64,000 nucleotides of DNA from UBA967 sp044375555 (GCA_044375555.1 JBILML010000013.1:5581-69580); one strand, 5' to 3'; positions 40,250 through 49,509 are shown, counted from the stretch's first letter. Translations and numbers: made by a program. Notes: a model not told the origin generated them from the sequence alone.

Positions 40250-40548
40250 TTTGGACCGAGTCGGTTCTCCAAGACCTGGATCAGATCGCGGACTATATTT
40301 CTCTCGATAAACCAACGGCTGCGAGTCGGTTCGTTCAGCGAGTATTTGATCAGGTCGAGCAGCTTGCGTCCCACCCCAAGAGCGGCTCAATCCCCAACGA
40401 TTTGAATGGAACCCCATATCGCCAACTCGTCATCCCTCCCGTTCGCATTTTTTATCGTGAGCAGGATGACACAGTCTTCATCATTTACATCATTCGGGGA
40501 GAGAGGTTTTTTCGGAGTAACGAATTGCTCGAAAGAGATTCCGACTAG
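40237..40548 (+). CDS. RelE/ParE-superfamily toxin
   Basis: A 103-residue protein. IIWTESVLQDLDQIADYISLDKPTAASRFVQRVF is the N-terminal helical pair typical of ParE. PYRQLVIPPVRIFYREQDDTVFIIYIIRGER is the beta-sheet core ending in the conserved basic residues. ParE-type toxins poison DNA gyrase and RelE-type toxins cut mRNA; the helical pattern favours ParE. The gene is intact and coupled to its antitoxin. Confidence 0.87.
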   Translation: MARIIWTESVLQDLDQIADYISLDKPTAASRFVQRVFDQVEQLASHPKSGSIPNDLNGTPYRQLVIPPVRIFYREQDDTVFIIYIIRGERFFRSNELLERDSD

Positions 40549-40635
40549 GTCGAAAAACCTGATAGGCAATAAACTGCGATTTTCCAATCTCTCCGTGGCT
40601 TCGTGCCTCCGTGAGAGACCGTCCCCTCAACTCTC

Positions 40636-42096
40636 TTAACCCGGCAGGTTTTTCAGCAGTTCGGCGTTGGTTGGGTATTTGCGGATGAAGAAGAGCAGGC
40701 GCTCGATGGCTTCGATGGGCTTGTGGCCCGCGAGGCCGCGGCGGATGACTCCGATTTTGTGGAGGTCTTCTTCGGGGATGAGCAATTCCTCACGGCGGGT
40801 GCCGGATTGGAAAATATCGATCGCCGGGTAGATGCGCTGGTCGCTGATCTTGCGGTCGAGGACGATTTCCATGTTTCCGGTGCCTTTGAACTCTTGGAAA
40901 ATCAACTCGTCCATGCGGCTGTTCGTCTCGATGAGGGCGGTCGCCATGATGGTAAGCGAGCCGGCTTCCTCGGTGTTGCGGGCAGCGGCGAAGAGTTTGC
41001 GGGGAATTTCCAAAGCGCGGGCGTCGACGCCGCCAGACATGGTGCGTCCACCGCCGCCTTGGGCGTTGTTGAACGCACGGCCGATGCGGGTGAGGGAGTC
41101 CATGAGCACGAAGACATCCTTGCCCATTTCCACCAGGCGCTTGGCGCGCTCCATGCAGAGCTGGGCGATGCGGGTGTGGGTTTTGATGTCCGAATCGTTC
41201 GAGCTGGCCATGAGTTCGGCGGTGGGAACGGTGCGGCGGATTTCGGTGACCTCTTCGGGGCGTTCGTCCACGAGCAGGATGAGGAGCTTCATCTCCGGGT
41301 GGTTTTTCACCACGGCGTCGGCGATGTGCTGCAAAAGCGTTGTCTTTCCGGTGCGGGGCGGGGCGACGATCAGGCCGCGCTGGCCTTTTCCAACGGGAGA
41401 AACGAGGTCGATCACGCGGGTGGTGAAGCGTTCGGGAACAGTCTCCAGCTTGATGCGCTTGTTGGGGTTCACAACCATCAACTCCTCGAAGACGGGGAGG
41501 TTTTGGATTTTCTCGGGATCCTCACCCTCGATCTCGGTGAGGCGGAACATCTGCGGGCCGCGGTTGCCACGGCGGGTCTCGCCCTTGATCCACATGCCAT
41601 CGCGGAGGCCGTATTTGCGGACGAGTTCGGGAGTGACGAAAATATCGTTGTTCGATTGGGTGTAATTGCGACGCGCCTCGCGCAGGAAGCCGAAGCCTTT
41701 TCCAGAAACCTCAACGATGCCGTCCGCGTAGGTGGGCGGTGGCGGCGGTGGCGGCGGCGGTGGCGGCGGGGGAGGAGGCGTGGCGGGAGTCGCTGGTGGG
41801 ACGGGAACTGCAGGTGCGGGCGGAGCGGCGGGCGCAGCAGGCTTGGGCGGAGCGGCGGGAACCTCGGTCTTCGCGACTGGGGCGGGATCGGGCGCGGTGC
41901 CGTTCGAGGCAGGCTCGGCGGGTGTCTCCTGGTTTTCGATAGGAAGTTCGGTTTGCACGGAATCGCCTTTTTTGGACTGGCGGCGGGTGCGGCCGATGCG
42001 CGGGGTGCGCGTGCGGCGGCGTGGTTTCTCCGTGGACTCGGCAGCGTCAACGGCTGGTGCCGCCTCGGTGCCCGTATTGGGTTGGTCTTCGGTCAT
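40636..42096 (-). CDS. rho: Transcription termination factor Rho with a proline-rich N-terminal extension
   Basis: A 486-residue Rho, the hexameric RNA helicase that ends transcription. The RNA-binding domain begins at YADGIVEVSGKGFGFLR, the Walker A is APPRTGKTTLLQ, and the Q/R-loops and C-terminal IRKYPTNAELLKNLPG are normal. The first ~130 residues are an extension: an acidic/basic part (KPRRRTRTPRIGRTRRQSKK), then Ala/Pro repeats and a run of about 15 prolines encoded near 41730-41775. I start it at 42096 (MTEDQPNTG) because upstream residues are not Rho-like. Such long proline runs need EF-P for translation. Confidence 0.92.
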   Translation of the reverse strand: MTEDQPNTGTEAAPAVDAAESTEKPRRRTRTPRIGRTRRQSKKGDSVQTELPIENQETPAEPASNGTAPDPAPVAKTEVPAAPPKPAAPAAPPAPAVPVPPATPATPPPPPPPPPPPPPPPTYADGIVEVSGKGFGFLREARRNYTQSNNDIFVTPELVRKYGLRDGMWIKGETRRGNRGPQMFRLTEIEGEDPEKIQNLPVFEELMVVNPNKRIKLETVPERFTTRVIDLVSPVGKGQRGLIVAPPRTGKTTLLQHIADAVVKNHPEMKLLILLVDERPEEVTEIRRTVPTAELMASSNDSDIKTHTRIAQLCMERAKRLVEMGKDVFVLMDSLTRIGRAFNNAQGGGGRTMSGGVDARALEIPRKLFAAARNTEEAGSLTIMATALIETNSRMDELIFQEFKGTGNMEIVLDRKISDQRIYPAIDIFQSGTRREELLIPEEDLHKIGVIRRGLAGHKPIEAIERLLFFIRKYPTNAELLKNLPG

Positions 42097-42420
42097 GATA
42101 AAAATAATCCGTTCAGGATTTCTCCGGCGCTTTGGTTTCCCTGGCCGGTGGTGTAAAAAATCTTCTTTTGAAAAACGCCTGTCTGGTATTCGCAGTTTCC
42201 CTGAATGGCAGGGGCCTGTTCGACGAACGCTGAGACAGAGTGTCAATCGGGGCGGTGCGTGCGGAGGGGTATTTCTGCAAGGCGCACCGCAGGAATGGGG
42301 AGGAATAAAGGGAGTCGCGGAAAGAATGTCAACGCGAAATTTTGCAGGAGTTCTAATGCCGCAAGAGATCCAGCCTGCGCTTGCCATCGTGGCGATGGCT
42401 TCCCATGATGCCGCGGCTTT

Positions 42421-42900
42421 ATGGAAGCGATTATTGATTTATTGCAGAAGAACGCCCTCATGCCTCGCGAGGAGATGGCCAAATTGCTTGGCATGTCGCG
42501 TGCCGATCTCGACGCCGCCATCGCGCGGCTCGAGGCCGATGGGGTGATTCTTGGTTACCAGGCGGTGGTCAATCACGAGAAGTGGGACACCGAAAATGTC
42601 ACGGCTGTGATCGAGGTGAAAATCACACCGGAGCGCGATGGGGGATTCGACCGCATCGCCTCGCGCATTGCCCGCTTCGATGAAGTGCAGAGTTGCTATT
42701 TGGTGAGTGGTGGTTACGACCTGCTCATTATTGTGGAGGCGAGGAATCTCCGGGCTGCGGCGTCGTTTGTGGCCGAGAAGCTCAGCACGATTGATGCGGT
42801 GCAATCCACTGCCACGCATTTCCGGCTGAAGACCTATAAAGAAAACGGCACATTCCATCTTTTTGAGCCCACCTCCGAGCGGCTCTCCGTGTCGCCGTGA
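42421..42900 (+). CDS. Lrp/AsnC-family transcriptional regulator
   Basis: A 159-residue protein. An N-terminal helix-turn-helix (REEMAKLLGMSRADLDAAIARLEADGVILGYQ) is followed by the RAM ligand-binding domain (VQSCYLVSGGYDLLIIVEARNL). These regulators sense amino acids. It overlaps the aminotransferase gene by 4 bases, and such pairs are common, so it probably controls that gene in response to the amino acid handled. Confidence 0.88.
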   Translation: MEAIIDLLQKNALMPREEMAKLLGMSRADLDAAIARLEADGVILGYQAVVNHEKWDTENVTAVIEVKITPERDGGFDRIASRIARFDEVQSCYLVSGGYDLLIIVEARNLRAAASFVAEKLSTIDAVQSTATHFRLKTYKENGTFHLFEPTSERLSVSP

Positions 42901-44069
42901 GTATCGCCATCGCTGACCACATTCGCGACATCCCGCGCTCGGGCATTCGCGACTTTTTCGAAATCGTCCAGTCGATGGATGATGTCATCTCGCTGGGTAT
43001 CGGGGAGCCGGATTTCGCAACCCCGTGGCACATTCGCGAGGCGGCGATTTTTGCGCTGGAGCGCGGACGCACTGGCTACACCTCGAATCTCGGGCTGCCC
43101 CGACTGCGACGCACGATCTCCGACTATGTGCGTCGGCATTTTCAGATTTCCTATGAACCTCTCACCGAAATCCTCGTTTCGGTCGGCGTCTCCGAAGCGA
43201 TCGATCTGGCCCTGCGGGCGTTGTTGAATCCCGGCGATGAGGTGCTCTACCACGAGCCGTGCTATGTCTCCTACTCGCCGACGATTGTGATGGCGCGCGG
43301 AGTGCCGAAGGCGATCACCACGCGAGCCGAAGATGGGTTTGCCCTACGCGCCGAGGATTTGGAAAAACACATTACGCCGCGAACAAAGGTGCTGATGCTG
43401 AATTTCCCCACGAATCCCACCGGAGCCACGATGGAGGCTGCGGAGTTGGAAAAAATCGCCGCCGTTTGCATTCGTCATAACCTTGTGGTTTTGACCGACG
43501 AAATTTATAGCGAGCTGACCTACGACGGCGCTGGGCACACGAGCATTGCTGTGTTTCCCGGCATGAAAGAGCGGACGGTTTTTCTGCATGGATTGTCGAA
43601 AGCCTTTGCGATGACGGGTTGGCGGATCGGCTTCGCGTGCGCTCCCACCGCGATCATCGAGGCGATGATGAAAATCCACCAGTATTCCATCCTTTGCGCC
43701 TCGATCATGGGTCAGGATGCTGCGGTGGAGGCGTTGGAGCGAGGGCAAGACAGCGTGGAACGGATGCGTCGCGAATACGAGCGGCGCCGGAACTACATCG
43801 TTTCCTCGCTGAACGAAATGGGTCTCCCATGCAGCAGCCCGCGCGGGGCCTTTTATGTTTTCCCAGAGATCACCTCGACGGGTCTGACCAGTCGCGATTT
43901 CTCGCTTCGCTTGTTGAAAGAGAAAAATGTGGCGGTCGTCCCGGGGCCTGCGTTCGGGAGTGGTGGCGAGGGTCATGTGCGCTGCAGTTTCGCCACGGCC
44001 TACGATCAGATCAAAATCGCCATGGAGCGAATGGCGGAGTTCTCCCGCGAACTTCGCGTTGGCGGCTAG
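42897..44069 (+). CDS. Class I/II pyridoxal-phosphate aminotransferase
   Basis: A 390-residue fold-type I aminotransferase. SLGIGEPDFATPWHIREAA binds substrate, LNFPTNPTGATM is the conserved Asn segment, and the PLP-binding Lys lies in HGLSKAFAMTGWRIGFAC. The C-terminal Arg (VRCSFATAYDQIKIAMERM) binds the carboxylate. The sequence is close to aspartate/aromatic aminotransferase-like enzymes; the specific substrate cannot be stated. The start is a GTG overlapping the regulator stop. Confidence 0.9.
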   Translation: MSIAIADHIRDIPRSGIRDFFEIVQSMDDVISLGIGEPDFATPWHIREAAIFALERGRTGYTSNLGLPRLRRTISDYVRRHFQISYEPLTEILVSVGVSEAIDLALRALLNPGDEVLYHEPCYVSYSPTIVMARGVPKAITTRAEDGFALRAEDLEKHITPRTKVLMLNFPTNPTGATMEAAELEKIAAVCIRHNLVVLTDEIYSELTYDGAGHTSIAVFPGMKERTVFLHGLSKAFAMTGWRIGFACAPTAIIEAMMKIHQYSILCASIMGQDAAVEALERGQDSVERMRREYERRRNYIVSSLNEMGLPCSSPRGAFYVFPEITSTGLTSRDFSLRLLKEKNVAVVPGPAFGSGGEGHVRCSFATAYDQIKIAMERMAEFSRELRVGG

Positions 44070-44153
44070 TTTTTCACAACAGGCTTCTTGCCCTCTCTGC
44101 AGGGGTGCCATTAACTGCATGGGCTAAGCGCCCAACCGCGCTGATTTATCTTT

Positions 44154-46232
44154 GTGGACTTCTCGAAACGCGAACATTTCATCAACCGTGAGCTGAGCTG
44201 GTTGGAATTCAACCAGCGTGTGCTTGATCAGGCTTTCGACGCCGCAAATCCGTTGCTGGAGCGCCTGAAGTTTCTTGCGATTGTGAGTTCGAACCTCGAC
44301 GAATTTTTCGAAGTCCGCGTGGCTGGTCTCAAGCAGCAGAAGCAAAACAATTCCTCCGAAGTCGGCCCCGATGGGCTTTCCGCCAGCGACGCCTTGGCCC
44401 GGATCAGCAAACGCTCGCGCCGGATGGTGGACGACCAATATCGTTGTTGGACCGAGCAAATTTATCCGCAGCTTCACGAGCAGGGCATCCGTTTTCACAC
44501 CTACCCTGATGTGCCTGAGGACGAGCGGGCCTATTTTGAGAAATTTTTCCGCGAGACGATCTATCCAGTTCTCACGCCGCTGGCCGTGGATCCAGCGCAT
44601 CCGTTTCCTCAACTGCTCAACAAAAGTCTGAATGTGATCGTGGAGTTGGAGGGGGAGGGGATCAGCACCGACATCGCCGTCGTCCAAGCCCCGCGAATCC
44701 TCCCGCGCGTCGTGCCGTTCTCAAAAAGTCCGGACGGCAACGACTATGTTTTTCTCGGGAATATTATCCAGGAACACGCTGGTCTGCTTTTTCGCGGAGT
44801 GCATGTGAAGGCAACGCACCTCTTCCGAGTCACGCGCAATAGCAACCTGTATGTGGACGAGGAGGAGTCCAGCAATCTGCTCCACGCGATCGAGGAGGAG
44901 CTTCGTAAAGTCAATCGTGGTGCTGCTGTGCGGCTTGAGGTGAAAAAAGACATCCCCGATCGTGTCCTCAAGCGCCTGCTCGATATCTTCAATCTCGAGG
45001 AGGAGGATGTCTTCCGAATCGATGGTCCTCTGAATCTCTCCCGCCTCATGCCGGTGGCATTGCAGATCGACCGCCCGGACCTCCGCTTCAAGCGCTTTGT
45101 GCCTTGCCAAGTGGTGTCTCTCGATACCGAGTCGGATCTCTTTTTCCATGTTCGGCGAGGCGACATTCTCTTGCACCATCCCTACGACAGTTTCCAGACG
45201 GTGGTGGATTTTCTCTCGCAGGCCGCCGAGGACCCTCAGGTGCTCGCGATCAAACAAACGCTCTATCGCACGAGTTCCGACTCACCAATCGTTCAGGCCC
45301 TCATCACCGCAGCACGCAATGGAAAACAAGTCACAGCGGTCATCGAGTTGAAGGCCCGCTTCGACGAAGCCGCGAATATCCATTGGGCCCGCATCATGCG
45401 CGAGGCCGGTGTGGATGTGGTCTATGGTGTCACCGGCCTGAAAACCCACGCGAAGGCGATGCTGATCATTCGGAGCGAGGGTGATAAAATCCGCCGCTAC
45501 GCGCACATGGGGACGGGAAACTACCATCCTTCGACGGCGAAAATTTACACAGACCTGAGCCTGCTCACTTGCCGTGAGGAATTGACGACCGAACTCGCGG
45601 AGACCTTCAACTGCCTCACCGGCGTCTCGCGTTTTCCAGAGATGAAGGAACTCATGGTCGCCCCGTGGTCGCTCTACGAGGGTTTTCAGGAATTGATCGA
45701 AAACGAGATCGGTCAGGCTTGGGCAGGCCGCCCTAGTGGCATCTTTGCGAAGCTCAACTCCCTCGTGGAGCCGGGAATCATCGAAGCGCTCTATCGCGCC
45801 TCCGCTGCGGGTGTTCCCATTCGACTTCTCGTGCGTGGCATGTGTGCGCTCAAGACCGGCATCCCCGGAGTGAGTGAAAACATCGAGGTCCGCAGCATCG
45901 TCGGGCGATTTTTGGAGCACAGCCGGATTTTCCGATTTGAGAATGGCGGATGCCCTCGGGTTTATCTCGGCAGTCCGGATTGGATGCCTCGAAATCTCTT
46001 TCGCCGCGTGGAAACGGTATTCCCGATTGCCGCGCCGAGCATGGTGAAGCATGTCGAAGAGATTCTCGAGTGGTTCTGGCGCGACAATGTGAAAGCTCAA
46101 GTCATGCAACTCGACGGGTCCTATGCCTTCCGTCAACGCGCTGAAGGCGAGCCATCCTTCGATGCGCAGGCGGAGTTCCTTGCCGATTCCCAACGCCGCC
46201 GGAAGAGTCACCCTGTCGCGAAAGATCGTTAA
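44154..46232 (+). CDS. ppk1: Polyphosphate kinase 1
   Basis: A 692-residue enzyme that builds polyphosphate from ATP. NRELSWLEFNQRVLDQA at the N-terminus, VTAVIELKARFDEAANIHWARIM in the middle, and the phosphorylated His region RRYAHMGTGNYHP (about residue 450) are all present. VYLGSPDWMPRNLFRRVETVFPI near the end carries the second essential His/Arg set region. A GTG start gives the normal N-terminus. Polyphosphate is a phosphate and energy reserve and a stress factor. Confidence 0.93.
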   Translation: MDFSKREHFINRELSWLEFNQRVLDQAFDAANPLLERLKFLAIVSSNLDEFFEVRVAGLKQQKQNNSSEVGPDGLSASDALARISKRSRRMVDDQYRCWTEQIYPQLHEQGIRFHTYPDVPEDERAYFEKFFRETIYPVLTPLAVDPAHPFPQLLNKSLNVIVELEGEGISTDIAVVQAPRILPRVVPFSKSPDGNDYVFLGNIIQEHAGLLFRGVHVKATHLFRVTRNSNLYVDEEESSNLLHAIEEELRKVNRGAAVRLEVKKDIPDRVLKRLLDIFNLEEEDVFRIDGPLNLSRLMPVALQIDRPDLRFKRFVPCQVVSLDTESDLFFHVRRGDILLHHPYDSFQTVVDFLSQAAEDPQVLAIKQTLYRTSSDSPIVQALITAARNGKQVTAVIELKARFDEAANIHWARIMREAGVDVVYGVTGLKTHAKAMLIIRSEGDKIRRYAHMGTGNYHPSTAKIYTDLSLLTCREELTTELAETFNCLTGVSRFPEMKELMVAPWSLYEGFQELIENEIGQAWAGRPSGIFAKLNSLVEPGIIEALYRASAAGVPIRLLVRGMCALKTGIPGVSENIEVRSIVGRFLEHSRIFRFENGGCPRVYLGSPDWMPRNLFRRVETVFPIAAPSMVKHVEEILEWFWRDNVKAQVMQLDGSYAFRQRAEGEPSFDAQAEFLADSQRRRKSHPVAKDR

Positions 46233-46310
46233 AGCGGCGCCAATATTTTGGGGGCATGACTTAGTAAACGAAGACTTTGCTTTGCTCCATCGGGTGGCTA
46301 AATTCTGCCG

Positions 46311-47447
46311 ATGCTTGGCCTAAAAGTCGCGCGTTTATGGTTGCTGGTTGCGGCTTTGTGCACCACTTCGATTCGCGCAGAAAATCCGTTTCTCCATGCA
46401 GGTGGGACATTTGATCCCTTCCTGTTGGCCCTTCAGCCTGCAGTGCAAATGGGCGCACTCCCGCCATGGGTGAGCGGCTCTCCCAAAGTCGATCCTGCCA
46501 CGGCGACAGTGACTGTGTTGATTCATCCCGATTGGGTTAGTTCCGGCGTGGAAATGTTGGTTGCGACCGTGGTTTTCACGGACAATGGCGACGGGGGACC
46601 TGCCTTGGAGTGGGAATCAGATGATGCCAAGGTCTCCACGATTTCCTACGGCCTGGGAGAAATTGGAAAAGCCGTCGGGTTGAATTCGCGCACGGTTCTG
46701 CTCCCTCAAACCCTCACTCGCGGGGGCGGCAAACTCCTTCTCTCCTACTTTGGAAAATTTGATTCGCTTCTGAGTTTGGCCATACGCCCTGCAAGGGAAG
46801 ATACGCTCGCAGTCATCGGCGAGCGTCAATCTCCGGTCCTCATCGATGGGAATTTGCAAGTGTTCGAGGATGGCGAAGTCAATGGCACCCGCCCGATTCC
46901 TCTGGCTGGCGATATCCGAAACGGCTCGGTCATCGAAGCCGAACTCTCCGCCCGTGTTGAAGAACTCTCGGAGCCGCTGGAGTTCATCATTCCCATCCAG
47001 GGAAAACCCGAGGCCGGGATGTTGCGATTGGAATCCCTCGGTTTGGACCCCGAAGCGAAAATCGAAGTTTCGGTGAATGGGCATGAGCTCGGCACCGTGA
47101 ATTTCCCCTCGTTCCAACTCGACGATCCCTCGCTGGTGACGGATTGGAACGGCAATCTCATTCTGGCAGGCTGGCGTAAAGGCTCCCTGTTCATCGCCGC
47201 GCGTCACCTGATTGAAGGGGAAAACTCCATCGCGCTCACTCTCAAGCGGTCCAGCGCGGAGACCGGGCGCGAGGTGTTTCTCCGAAACTCGGGAATCCAT
47301 CTTCGCTTCGGCACTCCAGCATGGCCTCAGGAGGGCACCAGCCAACCCATGGAAACAAAAATCGACGGCCTGATGACCGAGCCGGATTTCTCCATTAGTG
47401 AACCGGCCTTGCCGGATTTTCCAGCAACTGAGCCCGTGACGCCCTGA
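46311..47447 (+). CDS. Secreted beta-rich protein of unknown function
   Basis: A 378-residue protein with a signal peptide (cleavage after IRA, about residue 23). The mature part is Gly/Val-rich and looks like several beta-sandwich segments (IEVSVNGHELGTVNFPSFQL; LILAGWRKGSLFIAARHLIEGENSIAL), which resemble carbohydrate-binding or galactose-binding-like folds. I do not recognise the family. It is 16 bases upstream of the adenylate cyclase gene, so the two are probably co-transcribed; it may work with the cyclase's periplasmic sensor. Confidence 0.6.
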   Translation: MLGLKVARLWLLVAALCTTSIRAENPFLHAGGTFDPFLLALQPAVQMGALPPWVSGSPKVDPATATVTVLIHPDWVSSGVEMLVATVVFTDNGDGGPALEWESDDAKVSTISYGLGEIGKAVGLNSRTVLLPQTLTRGGGKLLLSYFGKFDSLLSLAIRPAREDTLAVIGERQSPVLIDGNLQVFEDGEVNGTRPIPLAGDIRNGSVIEAELSARVEELSEPLEFIIPIQGKPEAGMLRLESLGLDPEAKIEVSVNGHELGTVNFPSFQLDDPSLVTDWNGNLILAGWRKGSLFIAARHLIEGENSIALTLKRSSAETGREVFLRNSGIHLRFGTPAWPQEGTSQPMETKIDGLMTEPDFSISEPALPDFPATEPVTP

Positions 47448-47463
47448 TTTTTCAGCCCACCTG

Positions 47464-49482
47464 ATGTTCTCATTTCGAAGCCTTCTGATTGGTTTATTTG
47501 TCACCCTGATTCTGGTCTCCACCGGATCGGTGACTTGGCTCAGCCACTCGGGAACGAACTTGGCGATTCGCGAGTTGGCGATCGGGCAAATCAATGCCTC
47601 ACTGGACTCCGCCAGCAATCAGGTCAGGGAATTTTTCGATCCGGCGAGCCGTATTCTTTCCACGCTCTCCGAGAACCTCCAATTTGGTGGTCTGGGGACC
47701 GCTGATCCCGTGACGCTGGCGACCAAAATCGCCCGCCTTTTGCCATTTGAGCGTGGGATTTCCTGGATCAGTTTTGGATTTGCCGACGGCCGATTTGCCG
47801 GAGCGCAAAATGGCCGGGAGCACCAATCCATCCATGTCTCCTCCACCGAATCTGGCGGGCCGCTTGTCGAGTATCGCCTCAATCGTGAAGGCCTGCCAAT
47901 CCAACCCCCGAAGCAAGTGCGCAACGAGAGGTTTGACGCGAGGAGCCGCCCTTGGTTTGTCGCAGCGGAGGATTCCAATGCGATCTGCTGGACGGAGCCG
48001 TATGAGTTCTATGGAGGCGGTCGTGGCGTTGCGGCCTCACTCGCAGTCAGAAATTGGCTCGGAGATTTGACCGGGGTTTTCACCGTCGATTTTTTGCTGA
48101 GCGATATTTCGGCCTTTTTGACCCGGATGCAGAAGGTCACTCAGTCGGGGATTGTCATTTTTCTGGAAGACGGGAAGTTGCTCGCCGCCTCCGAGGAAAT
48201 GGCAGACGCCACCTATCTCTGGGAAATCCAGAAAATCGCCGTCGATAATGCGTCCAATCTCGTCGAAAGCGGAGCGAGTGTGGTTAAGGAAATCCAGAGC
48301 GATGGCGAGGCCTACATCGTCGGCATGCAGGCCACAAAAATTGTCGGGGGCGTTCATGGCATCAGTGCGGTTGTATTAAACCGCGAGAAAACTTTCGGAG
48401 CGATTGAGCAAACTCTCCGCATCAGCACCTATGCCGCAGGTTTTGCGATCGTTCTCTCCCTGGTCGTCGCCATCATTCTGGCGCGCCGGGTCGCGAGTCC
48501 TCTCCGACTCGTGACGGAAGAACTTCGCCGAATCGAGCGCTTCGAGTTGGCTCCTGTGGCATTGCCCCGTTCCTCAATTCGTGAGGTTCAAATTCTTTCT
48601 GAGGCTGTGACTCGCATGCGAGACAGCCTCCAGTCCTTCTCGCATTATGTGCCTGTCGATATTGTTCGCGACCTTTTGCAAAGCGGCTCGGTTGCTACCC
48701 CAGGGGGTCTCCGGCAACAAGTGAGCGTCTTATTTTGCGATGTCGAAGGCTTCACCGGTTACGCAGAAAAAGTTTCGCCAGAGGTTTCCGTGAAAACGCT
48801 CACCGAGTATTTCGAAATCTTCGGCCGCGCGATTCACAATCACGGCGGGGTAATTGATAAATTTCTAGGTGACGGAATGATGGCTCTTTTCAATGCCCCA
48901 TCTCGTATCGATCACCATCCCGCAGAAGCCTGTCGCGCGGCTCTCCAAGCCAGACGCGGCTTGGCGGGGCTCATGCCAGTGGAGGGCGACTTTGTGCCAC
49001 GAGTCCGAGTGGGAATCCACACCTGCGAAGCGCTCGTGGGAAATGTCGGGACGGCTGAGCGATTCAGCTATACCGCGATCGGTGACGGCGTGAATCTCTG
49101 CAGCCGACTGGAAGGGCTGAATAAAGTTTATGGGACTTGGATCATCGCCAGTTCCGCCACAGCCCAAGCCGCTTCGGGAGGGGGATTCCTCTGGAGACTT
49201 CTCGACCGCGTTGCAGTCGTGGGACGCGAAGAGCCCTTGGAGATTTATGAACTCATGGGCTTCGCCACCGAGGCGGGCACTGATCAGCAAATGATCTCCA
49301 GAAATTACCAGGAGGCTCTGGATTTCTATTTCCGCAGGGAATTCACAAAGGCCGCCTCACTTTTTGAGGCTTTGGTTGCGATCGACCCTCCCTCACGTGT
49401 CATGCTTCAGCGGATTCGTTCTATGGAGGTGATCCCGCCGAATCTGGATTGGAACGGGGTTTTCAAACCTTCCACAAAGTGA
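47464..49482 (+). CDS. Membrane adenylate cyclase with an extracytoplasmic sensor and HAMP domain
   Basis: A 672-residue receptor-type class III cyclase. A membrane helix at about residues 7-25 and a second at 322-340 enclose a ~295-residue sensor domain of the Cache kind. A HAMP linker follows (RVASPLRLVTEELRRIERF), then the catalytic domain from about 420. Metal-binding Asp426 and Asp470, purine-specifying Lys466 and Thr537, and transition-state Asn544 and Arg548 are all present, which predicts an active adenylate rather than guanylate cyclase. The C-terminal 75 residues are helical, TPR-like. The ligand is unknown. Confidence 0.9.
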   Translation: MFSFRSLLIGLFVTLILVSTGSVTWLSHSGTNLAIRELAIGQINASLDSASNQVREFFDPASRILSTLSENLQFGGLGTADPVTLATKIARLLPFERGISWISFGFADGRFAGAQNGREHQSIHVSSTESGGPLVEYRLNREGLPIQPPKQVRNERFDARSRPWFVAAEDSNAICWTEPYEFYGGGRGVAASLAVRNWLGDLTGVFTVDFLLSDISAFLTRMQKVTQSGIVIFLEDGKLLAASEEMADATYLWEIQKIAVDNASNLVESGASVVKEIQSDGEAYIVGMQATKIVGGVHGISAVVLNREKTFGAIEQTLRISTYAAGFAIVLSLVVAIILARRVASPLRLVTEELRRIERFELAPVALPRSSIREVQILSEAVTRMRDSLQSFSHYVPVDIVRDLLQSGSVATPGGLRQQVSVLFCDVEGFTGYAEKVSPEVSVKTLTEYFEIFGRAIHNHGGVIDKFLGDGMMALFNAPSRIDHHPAEACRAALQARRGLAGLMPVEGDFVPRVRVGIHTCEALVGNVGTAERFSYTAIGDGVNLCSRLEGLNKVYGTWIIASSATAQAASGGGFLWRLLDRVAVVGREEPLEIYELMGFATEAGTDQQMISRNYQEALDFYFRREFTKAASLFEALVAIDPPSRVMLQRIRSMEVIPPNLDWNGVFKPSTK

Positions 49483-49509
49483 CTTCTATCACCCTTTTGA
49501 TTTTTCCGA

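Noticed and set aside
33221..40635. A prophage, conjugative element or defence island between pgi and rho
   Set aside because: No integrase, capsid, transfer or known anti-phage gene other than toxin-antitoxin modules was found.
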